A DNA stretch of 64,000 nucleotides from Flavobacterium potami (GCF_020026915.1 NZ_JAINUY010000003.1:186001-250000); one strand, 5' to 3'; positions 1-8,851 are shown, numbered from the stretch's first letter. Made by a program: numbers and translations. The notes: a model not told the origin generated them from the sequence alone.

Positions 1-225
1 ACGATAGATATCGAAAATACTCTTAGTATATTTTAAAAGAATTTTACCAGCTGGAGTTAAAGCAATTTTAGACCCATTTCGTTCAAAAAGTTTTGTCTTG
101 TAAGTTTCTTCTAATTCTTGAATGTGTTTAGAAACTGCTGGCTGAGTAATATATAATTCCGTTGCCGCTTTAGTAAAATTAAGGCGGAGCGCAACGGTAT
201 AAAATACTTTTAGCCTGAAGTCCAT
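1..225 (-). CDS. LysR-family transcriptional regulator, N-terminal part (cut by window edge)
   Basis: 75 codons read on the minus strand from an ATG at 225-223 and run off the left edge of the window. The translation is a typical LysR winged helix-turn-helix: MDFRLKVFYTVA at the start, then FTKAATELYITQPAVSKHI, then LFERNGSKIALTPAG. The effector-binding domain lies outside the window, so the ligand and targets cannot be named. The gene starts only 2 bp after the stop of the DinD/BRO-like gene upstream on the same strand, so the two are probably co-transcribed. Confidence 0.9.
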   Translation of the reverse strand, partial: MDFRLKVFYTVALRLNFTKAATELYITQPAVSKHIQELEETYKTKLFERNGSKIALTPAGKILLKYTKSIFDIYR

Positions 226-227
226 TT

Positions 228-1076
228 TTATTTATTATCTAGATTTTTGTCGATACTTTTTTGTTGTAAAACATCTTTTGCATTTAAAGATGTTATTACT
301 TTTTTTCCTGTCTTAGATTCTAATTCTTTCATTGCTACTTTTGCAACATTTCCACCTTGCTGTGCCACTATCATGTTATCTTCAAAACTTTCAGGAGTTG
401 TTGCTTTAGAAATATCTGTAGTCGAGGCCTCTGCTAACATATTTAGAATAAGCTCCGTATTAGTCATATTATCTCGAAGATTCTCCTTTTTAAGTCCTTT
501 AAGTATTTTATACTCTTTGGTTGTTTTTCCTGACCAAGCTTTAGAAATAATATCTGTTAAAGTAGCAAACTGAACTCCCTCCTTTAATCCTCTATTCTTC
601 CATTCATTAGTCAGCTCTTTTCTAATCTCAATACTTTTAATTCGTTGATTAATCCAGCTTTCAGAATATCCTAAATTCAAATATTGTTCTAGCGCTCTAT
701 CAATTGAAAGTTCAGGATCTTGCATTTCATCTAATCGCTCAGATGCAACCTGAGATAGCCATAATTTAAAAGGTTCTGCTTTTGATGAAGGAATAGATTG
801 AATTAAACGAAAAACCTGCTCTGTATCTGCGACATCAGTCATTCGCATTTTTCCATCGGCTGCTTTCATTTTCAAACCGTGACAATTCGTCACGGTTTCA
901 TTTCCTTCTGCTTTTAAACGTTGTTTTAATTTACGCCAATACGCCGAAGAATCAATACTTTCAGTTAAAACACTGATAATATCAACTATTGAAAAATACC
1001 ATTTTTCCTCCTCTTGATCCCAAATGGTTCTAACTTTTTTCTCTTCAAACAACTGTATTCCCTCCATCTGTTTCAT
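228..1076 (-). CDS. DinD/BRO-N-like protein
   Basis: 282 aa. The N-terminal third (FEEKKVRTIWDQEEEKWYFS, then IVDIISVLTES) looks like a BRO-N/antirepressor domain. The C-terminal half resembles DNA-damage-inducible protein D: KGLKKENLRDNMTNTELIL followed by LAEASTTDI and a GGNVAKVAMKELESKTGKKV segment. BRO-N proteins are known from phages, and DinD of E. coli is SOS-induced and affects RecA filaments. No signal peptide or membrane segment is seen. No phage genes adjoin it, so it is best read as a chromosomal accessory gene. An alternative start is MEGIQLF, three codons in. Function in this organism is not established. Confidence 0.7.
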   Translation of the reverse strand: MKQMEGIQLFEEKKVRTIWDQEEEKWYFSIVDIISVLTESIDSSAYWRKLKQRLKAEGNETVTNCHGLKMKAADGKMRMTDVADTEQVFRLIQSIPSSKAEPFKLWLSQVASERLDEMQDPELSIDRALEQYLNLGYSESWINQRIKSIEIRKELTNEWKNRGLKEGVQFATLTDIISKAWSGKTTKEYKILKGLKKENLRDNMTNTELILNMLAEASTTDISKATTPESFEDNMIVAQQGGNVAKVAMKELESKTGKKVITSLNAKDVLQQKSIDKNLDNK

Positions 1077-1169
1077 ATTTAAGTTATATAAAACTTCATT
1101 TTCAATTTATATCTTTCTGTTACAAGTCCAAATAAAAAAACTTATCTCTTTGTCACTTTATTCTTTTTT

Positions 1170-3197
1170 TTAAAGCAATCCATTATATTTTCGAACAAAC
1201 CATTCAGTAGTCAATAAAACTGCAATCAAAATCAACAACCAAACCCAATCAATAATTGGAGTCTTGCTTGAAATATTTTTTTCAATAGATTTATATTCTT
1301 TGCTTTCTAAAAGTGTATTAATTAATTGATCTGCTTGATCTTCGAAGAAAGCTTTTCCACCAGTTTGTTGTGCTAATTGATTCAATTTCGGAACATCTGG
1401 GTTTACAAATTGTTTTTCGATATCAAAATCTAAAATCTCAAAATGACTTGCATATGAAGTATTAGAATTCAATTCTTTTACTGTAAAATTATATTTACCA
1501 GCTGGAAGTCCTTCTAAATTAGCAGAGAATGAATTACTTCCTTTTAATAAATCATAATTCTTTGTTTGCTTTGTGGCAGCATTTACAACCGTAATGGTAA
1601 GTCTGGCTTTTTCATCAAACTCGTAGTTTTTATTAAAATATTGAGCATTGATAATGATTTCTTCTCCGGAATTATAAAAACTTTCGTGTGTTACTACCAA
1701 AGATTTTTTTGAATTTGTTGAAGCTAGATATTGAATGATTTTATCAATGAAAACATCATACTTCTCAAAAGACTGATTATCTATATGACTTTGCAAACGC
1801 CATTTCCAGCTATTTTCTCCTAAAAGAAAAGCCGTTCTTTTTCCTTGATTTTCAGCGAAAGCTAATAATGGAGCATTCGTCGAAACATTTCTGATTTTTG
1901 AAGAAAGTAAAACAGATACATTTCCATTACTACTAATGTTTCCAAATAAATTCTGCAACGGAGGGAAATTTTCAAATCCGATATTATCAATGGCAAACAA
2001 ATTGAAATCAGGATGAAATTCGTTTAAGAAATCTTCGCGTTGAGCACTCATTTTAAAAACCAAATTGTTTTGCTGTTGATTTAGAAAATTAAAATCGGTA
2101 TTGTTTCCGGTAATAATAAAGGTATTTATTCCTTTTTGCTTACTGTTATCAAAAACAGCTTTAAAAGCAGTTGTTGGCTGATACAGAACCAGAACAGAAA
2201 CATCTTGTAAATCACTAATTTGATTAGGTTTAACTAATATTACTTTACGTTGTGCATTGACTTCTATTGAACGTTTTAAGGCTGCAATATCTGGATGATT
2301 TATAGTAGAAACAATCGCAATAGTCGATTTTTGATCGATAATTTCGACTGCAAAATTTTTGATGTTATTATAACTGTTCTTCTCTTTTGCAGAAGATTGA
2401 ATACTGGCTTTATAAATTTGCAAACCTACTTTATCTGCAGGAAGAAGTAAATTTAGAGAAGCAGTTTTCTTAGAAGGAGAAAATGAAACTTTCTCTTTTG
2501 CTACAACGGCATTTCCTTGCGAAATGGTAAATTCTGCATTTGTTGTTTTATCTCCCGCATATTGCAGAAAAACTTCAACTGGAAATTTATTTTTATGAAA
2601 AGCGTATTTATTTACGTTTAACTGATTGATTTTTAAATCAAGAAAAGTGGTTGTATCTCCCACAACCAAAGGATAAACTTTATTGACAGGATCGAAGCGA
2701 TATACATAATCGTTTCCTGTAGTTTGATTTCCATCAGTAATAATAACTGTTGGAAAAGTCAGATTTTTATTGATGCTTTTTAGATTTTTGGCTACTTCAT
2801 CTAAATTGGTTTGATTTCCTTTGAAATCAAATTTGTCTGAAGTTTTAAAATCATTATCAAACTGATAGGTTTGAATATCAAATTTTTCTTTTAATGCGGG
2901 ATTTGAAACTAGTTTTTGATATAACTCGACCGTCTTTTTATCTGATTTCAAAGCCGTTATTGAACTTGAATTATCAACAACAATTGGCAAAGGTGTCTTT
3001 GTTATTTCTAACGAGTTTTTAGAAATAATCGGATTTATCAATAAAACCAATAATCCGAAAATGGCAAGAAAACGTAAAAAAGCCAAAAGTACCATCACAT
3101 TGGATTTACTTTTGGCTTTAAAAAAATATTGAAAGTACGACAAACCACCAGCAATTACTAAAGAAAGCAATAATAAAAGAATCGTGTTTGTAGTCAT
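1170..3197 (-). CDS. VWA-like membrane protein
   Basis: 675 aa. Two N-terminal membrane segments (about residues 5-23 and 35-55) and one near the C-terminus (WVWLLILIAVLLTTEWFV) bracket a large periplasmic region. PIVVDNSSS at residues 71-79 gives the DxSxS metal-site motif of a von Willebrand factor A fold, and FPTVIITDGNQTTGND fits a later strand of that fold. The architecture (two TM helices, VWA-like domain, beta-rich middle, C-terminal TM) matches Bacteroidota proteins annotated only as VWA domain-containing or hypothetical, distantly like BatA. No partner BatB or MoxR ATPase gene is adjacent. It sits downstream of fabG with a weak terminator hairpin between them. Confidence 0.65.
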   Translation of the reverse strand: MTTNTILLLLLSLVIAGGLSYFQYFFKAKSKSNVMVLLAFLRFLAIFGLLVLLINPIISKNSLEITKTPLPIVVDNSSSITALKSDKKTVELYQKLVSNPALKEKFDIQTYQFDNDFKTSDKFDFKGNQTNLDEVAKNLKSINKNLTFPTVIITDGNQTTGNDYVYRFDPVNKVYPLVVGDTTTFLDLKINQLNVNKYAFHKNKFPVEVFLQYAGDKTTNAEFTISQGNAVVAKEKVSFSPSKKTASLNLLLPADKVGLQIYKASIQSSAKEKNSYNNIKNFAVEIIDQKSTIAIVSTINHPDIAALKRSIEVNAQRKVILVKPNQISDLQDVSVLVLYQPTTAFKAVFDNSKQKGINTFIITGNNTDFNFLNQQQNNLVFKMSAQREDFLNEFHPDFNLFAIDNIGFENFPPLQNLFGNISSNGNVSVLLSSKIRNVSTNAPLLAFAENQGKRTAFLLGENSWKWRLQSHIDNQSFEKYDVFIDKIIQYLASTNSKKSLVVTHESFYNSGEEIIINAQYFNKNYEFDEKARLTITVVNAATKQTKNYDLLKGSNSFSANLEGLPAGKYNFTVKELNSNTSYASHFEILDFDIEKQFVNPDVPKLNQLAQQTGGKAFFEDQADQLINTLLESKEYKSIEKNISSKTPIIDWVWLLILIAVLLTTEWFVRKYNGLL

Positions 3198-3242
3198 ATT
3201 TAATTAGTATTCAGTATCAGTTTACAGTCGTCAGATTTAAAA

Positions 3243-3262
3243 AGTCAAATAATAATTTGACT
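3243..3262 (-). terminator. Probable terminator downstream of fabG
   Basis: 8-bp perfect stem AGTCAAAT / ATTTGACT around a 4-nt loop. Read on the minus strand, a T-rich tail (TTTTTAAA) follows. It lies about 85 bp past the fabG stop. Stem GC is low, so termination may be partial. Confidence 0.4.
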
Positions 3263-3345
3263 AAAAAAGTGTTCAGCTTTATCTAGAATCAGAATAGCCT
3301 GAATACTAAAACCTTTGAACCCTTGTAACTTATAACCTCAGTACC

Positions 3346-4092
3346 TTAGGTTAGCATTCCTCCACAAACGTTAAGAACCTGACCTGTAACGTATGCACTC
3401 ATATCTGAAGCTAAGAAAAGACAAGCGTTTGCAACATCTTCAGTTGTTCCTCCTCTTTTCAACGGAATGCCTTCTCTCCATCCTTTTACTACATCTTCGC
3501 TTAATTTTGCAGTCATTTCAGTTTCGATAAAACCTGGAGCGATTGCGTTGCAACGAATGTTACGAGATCCTAATTCAAGAGCTACAGATTTAGTAAATCC
3601 GATTGCACCTGCTTTAGAAGCTGCATAATTAGTTTGACCTGCGTTTCCTGAAACTCCAACAACAGAACTAATATTAATGATAGATCCTGCTCTTTGTTTT
3701 AAGAAAGTTTTCTGAATCGCTTTTGTCATATTGAAAACCGATTTCAAATTCACATCAATTACTTGGTCAAAATCTGCTTCAGACATACGCATCAACAAAT
3801 TATCTTTTGTGATTCCGGCATTATTGATCAAGATATCAACAGTTCCAAAATCTGCTAAAACAGCATCAACAAAAGTCTGAGCTTCGTTAAAATCTGCTGC
3901 GTTAGATTGGTATCCTTTCGCTTTTACTCCTAAAGCATTCAATTCTGCTTCTAAAGCTTCTGCAGATGCTGCAGATGAGCTGTATGTAAAAGCAACATTT
4001 GCTCCATGTTTAGCAAAAACTTCAGCAATTCCTTTTCCAATTCCACGGCTTGCACCAGTAATAATTGCAACTTTTCCTTCTAGTAATTTCAT
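3346..4092 (-). CDS. fabG: 3-oxoacyl-[acyl-carrier-protein] reductase
   Basis: 248 aa from MKLLEGKVAIITG. NADPH-dependent short-chain dehydrogenase that reduces 3-ketoacyl-ACP in the fatty acid elongation cycle, cytoplasmic. Visible motifs: cofactor loop TGASRGIGKG near residue 12, NNAG, the ISSVVG serine and the YAASKAG Tyr-Lys pair. The C-terminal end SAYVTGQVLNVCGGM is the family standard. An in-frame start 29 codons upstream would add a tail absent from the family, so the ATG at 4092 is chosen. A TAnnTTTG-type box lies about 30 bp upstream. The gene appears to be transcribed alone. Confidence 0.93.
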   Translation of the reverse strand: MKLLEGKVAIITGASRGIGKGIAEVFAKHGANVAFTYSSSAASAEALEAELNALGVKAKGYQSNAADFNEAQTFVDAVLADFGTVDILINNAGITKDNLLMRMSEADFDQVIDVNLKSVFNMTKAIQKTFLKQRAGSIINISSVVGVSGNAGQTNYAASKAGAIGFTKSVALELGSRNIRCNAIAPGFIETEMTAKLSEDVVKGWREGIPLKRGGTTEDVANACLFLASDMSAYVTGQVLNVCGGMLT

Positions 4093-4123
4093 ATTAAGGT
4101 ATTCGTTTTTATTTTTTGAAATA

Positions 4124-4131
4124 CAAATATA
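4124..4131 (-). promoter_or_regulatory. -7 promoter element (TATATTTG) for fabG
   Basis: CAAATATA on the plus strand, TATATTTG on the minus, matching the Bacteroidota TAnnTTTG box. It ends 31 nt before the fabG ATG. No convincing TTG -33 element is seen at the expected distance. Confidence 0.5.
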
Positions 4132-4240
4132 GGGTATTTGGGCGTTTAATAAAATTTGAGAATCAAAAAAGGCATACATTTTTTGCGTTTATTTCGAAGT
4201 AAAACACTAAAAAAAATCTTTCTATATAAACTAAATAATT

Positions 4241-4275
4241 AAAACAAAAAAGCCCTGCTCAATTTCAGCAGGGCT
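4241..4275 (-). terminator. Strong intrinsic terminator
   Basis: 9-bp perfect GC-rich stem AGCCCTGCT / AGCAGGGCT with a 7-nt loop, followed on the minus strand by TTTTTGTTTT. It terminates the 4301-4729 gene just downstream of its stop and insulates fabG. Confidence 0.88.
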
Positions 4276-4300
4276 TGCAATTTTAATTTCTTACAGCAAA

Positions 4301-4729
4301 TTAAAAAGCTACATTCCATCTTGGTAATTTTCCACTACCATCTAAGAAATTTTGCAAAACCTGACCTTCAACAGCTGTTGGAATTGCTTGTACATCTGCA
4401 TTGAAAGTTTCGTACCAAACTACTTCAAGAGCAGAAATATTCTCTAATTTCATTTGTGCTGGCCAAGAATATTTTCTTCCTGTTTTTGCAAATTGATGTC
4501 CGTTTACAATTTTATCGTACAATCCACCGTTTTTGCTTTTTAAAGTTCCATCATTTTGAACAGTACCAGTAGAACCAACCATAATTAATTCTTTTTCTTC
4601 ACCTTCAACAGCATACACGACAAAAATCCCTGCACTTCCTTCTGGAGCGTTACAAACTTGTTCTAAACTATCTTCAATTGTAAAAGTAAAACTGTTGCTT
4701 ACTTTAAATTTTTCTAAATCTTTACTCAT
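4301..4729 (-). CDS. GIY-YIG-like conserved protein
   Basis: 142 aa, no signal peptide. I do not recognise a named family, but the pattern is that of a GIY-YIG fold: GIFVVYA, a short insert, LIMVGSTG, a helix with a Glu (VEGQVLQNFLDG), and the C-terminal LPRWN that commonly ends such domains. The usual catalytic Arg is not clearly placed, so it may be a degenerate member with a structural role rather than a nuclease. It is monocistronic, framed by a terminator on each side. Function unknown. Confidence 0.5.
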   Translation of the reverse strand: MSKDLEKFKVSNSFTFTIEDSLEQVCNAPEGSAGIFVVYAVEGEEKELIMVGSTGTVQNDGTLKSKNGGLYDKIVNGHQFAKTGRKYSWPAQMKLENISALEVVWYETFNADVQAIPTAVEGQVLQNFLDGSGKLPRWNVAF

Positions 4730-4814
4730 ATTTTCTTTTCTAGCTTCTAAGATACTGAGGTTCTAAGATGCTAAGTTTTTTTTCTATATATACCTCAGTT
4801 TTTAAAATGTAAAA

Positions 4815-4839
4815 AAGTCTCAACTAATAATTGAGACTT
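4815..4839 (-). terminator. Intrinsic terminator downstream of sucD
   Basis: 9-bp perfect stem AAGTCTCAA / TTGAGACTT, loop CTAATAA, with A and T runs on both sides, so it could act in either direction. It lies 32 bp past the sucD stop. Confidence 0.8.
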
Positions 4840-4870
4840 TTTTTGAATTTATTATTTCGAGACTTGAAGA

Positions 4871-5743
4871 TTATCCAAGTACTTCTTTTACTTTTTTACC
4901 AATTTCAGCTGGTGAATCAACAACATGAATTCCGTTGTCTCTCATGATTTGTTTTTTAGCAGCAGCAGTATCATCAGAACCACCAACAATAGCACCTGCG
5001 TGACCCATTGTTCTACCAGCAGGAGCAGTTTCTCCAGCGATAAAACCAATAACTGGCTTACGGTTACCATCAGCTTTTACCCATCTTGCAGCATCAGCTT
5101 CTAATTGACCTCCGATTTCACCAATCATAATGATTGCTTCAGTTTCTGGATCGTTCATTAATAATTCAACAGCTTCTTTAGTTGTAGTTCCAATAATTGG
5201 ATCTCCACCAATACCGATAGCTGTAGTGATTCCTAAACCTTGTTTTACAACTTGGTCAGCAGCTTCGTAAGTTAACGTTCCAGATTTAGAAACGATACCA
5301 ACTGTTCCTTTTTTGAAAACGAAACCTGGCATAATACCAACTTTAGCTTCACCTGGAGTAATTACACCTGGACAGTTTGGACCGATTAATCTTGAATTTC
5401 TTTCTTTAACATAATTATTTGCTTTAATCATGTCTGCTACAGGAATTCCTTCTGTAATAGCAATAATTACTTTAATTCCAGCATCAGCAGCTTCCATAAT
5501 TGCATCAGCAGCAAAAGCTGGCGGAACGAAAATGATAGAAGTATCAGCTCCAGCTTGATCAACAGCATCTTTTACTGTGTTAAAAACCGGACGATCTAAA
5601 TGGCTAGTCCCTCCTTTTCCTGGAGTAACACCACCAACAACATTAGTACCGTACTCAATCATTTGAGAAGCGTGGAAAGTTCCTTCGCTTCCTGTAAATC
5701 CCTGAACAATTATTTTGGAATCTTTATTAACTAAAACACTCAT
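4871..5743 (-). CDS. sucD: Succinyl-CoA ligase [ADP/GDP-forming], alpha subunit
   Basis: 290 aa, the full family length. TCA-cycle enzyme that converts succinyl-CoA plus NDP and phosphate to succinate, CoA and NTP, working with SucC, which is not in this window. Motifs: N-terminal CoA-binding Rossmann region ([13 protein letters not shown]), [12 protein letters not shown], and the phospho-histidine loop [13 protein letters not shown] near residue 245. Flanked upstream by a TAnnTTTG box and downstream by a terminator, so it is probably monocistronic. Confidence 0.96.
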   Translation of the reverse strand: MSVLVNKDSKIIVQGFTGSEGTFHASQMIEYGTNVVGGVTPGKGGTSHLDRPVFNTVKDAVDQAGADTSIIFVPPAFAADAIMEAADAGIKVIIAITEGIPVADMIKANNYVKERNSRLIGPNCPGVITPGEAKVGIMPGFVFKKGTVGIVSKSGTLTYEAADQVVKQGLGITTAIGIGGDPIIGTTTKEAVELLMNDPETEAIIMIGEIGGQLEADAARWVKADGNRKPVIGFIAGETAPAGRTMGHAGAIVGGSDDTAAAKKQIMRDNGIHVVDSPAEIGKKVKEVLG

Positions 5744-5778
5744 GATATATATTTTATGTAGTTTTTAAATTTGTGTTG

Positions 5779-5786
5779 CAAAAATA
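5779..5786 (-). promoter_or_regulatory. -7 promoter element (TATTTTTG) for sucD
   Basis: CAAAAATA on the plus strand. Its TTTG end lies 35 nt before the sucD ATG. Confidence 0.5.
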
Positions 5787-5829
5787 AGGTTTTGTAATGT
5801 ATTTTGCCTCTTTTATTGTCAAAAAAATA

Positions 5830-6192
5830 TTAAGAAAATTGACTCATTTGGTAACCTCTGTAAAGTTTGTCGTCTTTGATCTGCCAAATTGTTGAAAAAT
5901 GAGCCAAAAGCATCTCTTCTCTTGGGTTCTCAATTGTTTTTACAAAATGAGAATAACGTACTGATACTAAATCATCTTCGCTAATAATATGACTAATTCT
6001 GACCTTTGAACGTACGTAAGCACGACTAAGATCATTTGCCATTTCAAGAATAGAATCATAATCCATCTGAATAAAACCTTTACTGCTGTTCCATTCCAAT
6101 ATTACTTCCGGATGCAGATATGTTTTTAAAATTTCACTATCAATTAACGCATCTGACTTATAAAATTTCTGAACAAACTCTTTTATAGACAT
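5830..6192 (-). CDS. NTF2-like (SnoaL-type) protein
   Basis: 120 aa small cone-shaped-fold protein: helical start MSIKEFVQKFYKSDAL, HPEVILEWNSSKG, then alternating strands ending in LAHFSTIWQIKDDKLYRGYQ, the hallmark C-terminus of nuclear transport factor 2-like proteins. No catalytic residues can be assigned. It follows the LpxD-like gene by 1 bp (6194-7123) and is likely co-translated with it. Known homologues are conserved in this position in flavobacteria, but no function is established to my knowledge. Confidence 0.7.
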   Translation of the reverse strand: MSIKEFVQKFYKSDALIDSEILKTYLHPEVILEWNSSKGFIQMDYDSILEMANDLSRAYVRSKVRISHIISEDDLVSVRYSHFVKTIENPREEMLLAHFSTIWQIKDDKLYRGYQMSQFS

Positions 6193-6193
6193 A

Positions 6194-7123
6194 TTACTTC
6201 AATTTACTTAAAATTTCAGGAATCTTCTTAATATTAGCTAATTGTTTCAATTTTTCTCTGGATTCTTCAATTGGAGTCCCAAAGTACGATTTTCCTCCTT
6301 CAACAGATTTAGTTACACCTGTTTGTCCCATTACAACCGCCTTTGAACCAATTGTAATACCACTTGTGGTTCCTACTTGCCCCCACATTGTAACTTCATC
6401 TTCAATAATTACACAACCAGCAATACCTGTTTGTGAAGCAATTAAGCATTTTTTACCAATAACAGTATCATGACCGACATGCACTTGATTGTCTAATTTT
6501 GTTCCCGCTCCAATTGTTGTATCTCCAGTAACACCTTTGTCAATTGTGCACAAAGCACCAATTCCGACATTATCTTCAATAACAACTCTTCCTCCAGAAA
6601 CTAACTGATCGAAACCTTCTGGTCGTTTTTTATAATAAAAAGCATCTGCTCCTAAAATAGTCCCAGCATGAATGATAACATTATCACCTATTACGGTATG
6701 ATCGTAAATAGAAACATTAGAATGAATTAGACAGTTTTTCCCAATTTTAACATGGTTACCCACGAAACTATTAGGCTGAATTATTGTTCCCTCACCTATT
6801 TCTGCTGTTGGTGCAATAGCAACATTAGCAAACTGAAAAGGTTTAAAATGTCTTATTAGAATATTAAAATCTCTAAACGGGTCATCAGAGATTAAAAGCG
6901 CTTTACCATCTGGACATTCAACTTCTTTGTTTATTAAAACAATTGTTGCAGCAGATTGCAAAGCTTTATCGTAGTATTTTGGATGGTCAACAAAAACAAT
7001 ATCTCCAGGCTCAACGACATGTATTTCGTTCATGCCTAAAACTTGAAAGTCTTTGTCACCAATAAATTTGCAGTTAAGCAAATTAGCAATTTCTTGTAAA
7101 GAATGACTCTTTGGAAATTTCAT
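6194..7123 (-). CDS. Second LpxD-like acyltransferase
   Basis: 309 aa. An N-terminal LpxD-type uridine-binding domain (residues 1-100) is followed by a left-handed beta-helix of hexapeptide repeats (IAPTAEIGEGTIIQPNSF and many more). The LpxD catalytic His is kept (DNQVHVGHDTVIG). LpxD transfers 3-hydroxyacyl from ACP to UDP-glucosamine in lipid A synthesis. A second, longer LpxD (10233-11276) lies in the same cluster with better overall agreement, so this copy may use another acyl chain or another amino-sugar. It lies downstream of efp, after a 206-bp spacer with tandem repeats. Confidence 0.75.
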   Translation of the reverse strand: MKFPKSHSLQEIANLLNCKFIGDKDFQVLGMNEIHVVEPGDIVFVDHPKYYDKALQSAATIVLINKEVECPDGKALLISDDPFRDFNILIRHFKPFQFANVAIAPTAEIGEGTIIQPNSFVGNHVKIGKNCLIHSNVSIYDHTVIGDNVIIHAGTILGADAFYYKKRPEGFDQLVSGGRVVIEDNVGIGALCTIDKGVTGDTTIGAGTKLDNQVHVGHDTVIGKKCLIASQTGIAGCVIIEDEVTMWGQVGTTSGITIGSKAVVMGQTGVTKSVEGGKSYFGTPIEESREKLKQLANIKKIPEILSKLK

Positions 7124-7146
7124 ATAGTATAATTAGAAAACTTGTA

Positions 7147-7320
7147 AATTAGAAAATGAGTCAATTAGATAATTAATATACAAAATTGTGTTGATCCAAA
7201 AATTATCTATTTGACTCATCGTCATATTATCTCAATTAGAAATGAGTCAATTAGAATATGAATATACAAAATTTTGTCGATTCACAAATTATCTAATTGA
7301 CTCATTGTCAAATTTATCTT
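7147..7320. repeat. Two tandem 87-nt imperfect copies, each with an inverted repeat
   Basis: Copies at 7147-7233 and 7234-7320 align end to end with roughly one mismatch in six. Each begins AATTAGAAA and contains ATGAGTCAATTAGA facing TCTAATTGACTCAT (perfect in copy 2 at 7242-7255 and 7292-7305; one mismatch in copy 1). The pair fills the gap between efp and the LpxD-like gene. No coding potential is seen. Confidence 0.8.
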
Positions 7321-7329
7321 AATTAAAAT

Positions 7330-7896
7330 TTATTCTTTTACACGCTCCATATATGAACCTGAAGCTGTATCGATCTTAATTTTATCGCCTTCGTTGATGA
7401 ACAACGGAACGTTAATATTTGCTCCTGTTTCTACTGTAGCATTCTTTGTTGCGTTTGTAGCTGTATTTCCTTTTACTCCTGGCTCTGCGTAAGTAACTTC
7501 AAGAATTACAGATGCAGGCATATCTACTGAAAGTGGTAAATCTGTTTCTGTATTAATTTGAACCATTACGTTTGTTCCTTCTTTTAACAAATCTGGAGCA
7601 TCTAAGATGTTTTTGTTTAAAGAAATTTGCTCAAATGTTTCAGCATTCATGAAGTGAAACTCGTCACCTTCTGGATATAAAAACTGGAATGTATGTGTTT
7701 CAACACGAATAACATCAATTTTGTGACCTGCTGAAAAAGTGTTGTCTAATACTTTTCCTGAAGTTAAACTTTTCAATTTAGTTCTTACGAAAGCTGGACC
7801 TTTTCCAGGTTTTACGTGAAGAAATTCAATAATTTTATAGATATCGTGATTAAATTTAATACACAATCCGTTTCTAATATCTGATGTAGATGCCAT
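7330..7896 (-). CDS. efp: Elongation factor P
   Basis: 188 aa. Binds between the P and E sites and relieves ribosome stalling at polyproline. Three beta-barrel domains: KOW-like N-terminal domain, then GDEFHFMNAETFEQI, and an OB-fold C-terminus with GDKIKIDTASGSYMERV. The loop tip HVKPGKGPAF places Lys32 where EF-P is modified or unmodified depending on lineage. No epmA/B or earP gene is visible nearby. It lies downstream of lpxA, separated by a 17-bp inverted repeat. Confidence 0.96.
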   Translation of the reverse strand: MASTSDIRNGLCIKFNHDIYKIIEFLHVKPGKGPAFVRTKLKSLTSGKVLDNTFSAGHKIDVIRVETHTFQFLYPEGDEFHFMNAETFEQISLNKNILDAPDLLKEGTNVMVQINTETDLPLSVDMPASVILEVTYAEPGVKGNTATNATKNATVETGANINVPLFINEGDKIKIDTASGSYMERVKE

Positions 7897-7921
7897 TTGT
7901 TTTTTTTTATTTTATTACTTT

Positions 7922-7975
7922 TTTGTTTAATCGTTTAACCGTTTAACTGTTTATCCGATTAAACGATTAAACAAA
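7922..7975. repeat. 17-bp perfect inverted repeat between lpxA and efp
   Basis: TTTGTTTAATCGTTTAA at 7922-7938 faces its exact reverse complement at 7959-7975. The loop repeats the same words (ACCGTTTAACTG). It could form a strong hairpin in the lpxA-efp transcript. It belongs with the word-like intergenic sequences seen elsewhere in the window. Confidence 0.75.
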
Positions 7976-7993
7976 TAAACAATTAAACTTATT

Positions 7994-8779
7994 TTAATAG
8001 TTACCTGAATAACCTTTCATAATTCCTCGAGAAGAATTTCTAATAAAATCTAGAATTTCATCTCTTTCAGGAGTTGCTTCCATTTCAGCTTCAATAATAC
8101 TTAAAGCTTGAGTGGTATTGTAATTCTTTTGGTATAAAATTCTGTAGATTTCCTGAATCTCTCTAATTTTTTCAGTACTAAATCCTCTTCTTCTTAACCC
8201 AACTGAATTAATTCCAACATAAGACAAAGGCTCTTTTGCTGCTTTTGTAAAAGGAGGAACATCTTTTCTTACCAAAGATCCCCCAGAAATCATAGCGTGA
8301 TCTCCAATATGAATAAATTGGTGAATTGCTGCTAAACCGCCAATTACAGCATGATTCCCTACAACTACGTGACCCGCAAGAGCAACACCGTTTACAATAA
8401 TAGCATTATTCCCTATTTCACAATCGTGTGCAATGTGAGCATAAGCCATCACTAAACAATTATTTCCAATAACGGTTTGACCAGAAGCAATTGTACCTCT
8501 ATTTATAGTTACACATTCTCTAATAGTACAATTATCACCAATAATTGCAAGAGAATCTTCTCCTCCAAATTTTAAATCTTGTGGCACTGCAGAAATTACA
8601 GCTCCTGGAAAAATATTACAATTTTTACCAATTCGAGCTCCTTCCATAATGGTCACGTTTGAACCAATCCAAGTACCATCACCAATAACAACATTATTGT
8701 GAATTGTTGTAAATGGCTCTATTACAACGTTTTTAGCGATTTTCGCGCCTGGATGAACATATGCTAATGGTTGATTCAT
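7994..8779 (-). CDS. lpxA: UDP-N-acetylglucosamine O-acyltransferase
   Basis: 261 aa, normal length. First step of lipid A synthesis: transfer of a 3-hydroxyacyl chain from ACP to UDP-GlcNAc. An N-terminal left-handed beta-helix of hexapeptides (IAKNVVIEPFTTIHNNVVIG) is followed by a helical C-terminal domain (GFSTEKIREIQEIYRILY). The catalytic His is in MAYAHIAHDCEIGN. It follows lpxC-fabZ by 72 bp and has its own possible -7 box at 8823-8830. Confidence 0.95.
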   Translation of the reverse strand: MNQPLAYVHPGAKIAKNVVIEPFTTIHNNVVIGDGTWIGSNVTIMEGARIGKNCNIFPGAVISAVPQDLKFGGEDSLAIIGDNCTIRECVTINRGTIASGQTVIGNNCLVMAYAHIAHDCEIGNNAIIVNGVALAGHVVVGNHAVIGGLAAIHQFIHIGDHAMISGGSLVRKDVPPFTKAAKEPLSYVGINSVGLRRRGFSTEKIREIQEIYRILYQKNYNTTQALSIIEAEMEATPERDEILDFIRNSSRGIMKGYSGNY

Positions 8780-8822
8780 CTATGTTTTATATTTTTAATT
8801 AAAATATTCTGATTTGAGGCAA

Positions 8823-8830
8823 CAAACCTA
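8823..8830 (-). promoter_or_regulatory. Possible internal -7 element (TAGGTTTG) for lpxA
   Basis: CAAACCTA on the plus strand, in the 72-bp gap before lpxA; the TTTG end is 43 nt from the ATG. No clear -33 partner. It could supplement readthrough from the lpxD promoter. Confidence 0.35.
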
Positions 8831-8851
8831 AACAATAAATTTGATAATTTA

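Noticed and set aside
7147..7320. CRISPR-like direct repeat
   Set aside because: Only two copies, directly adjacent with no unique spacers, and no cas genes in the window.
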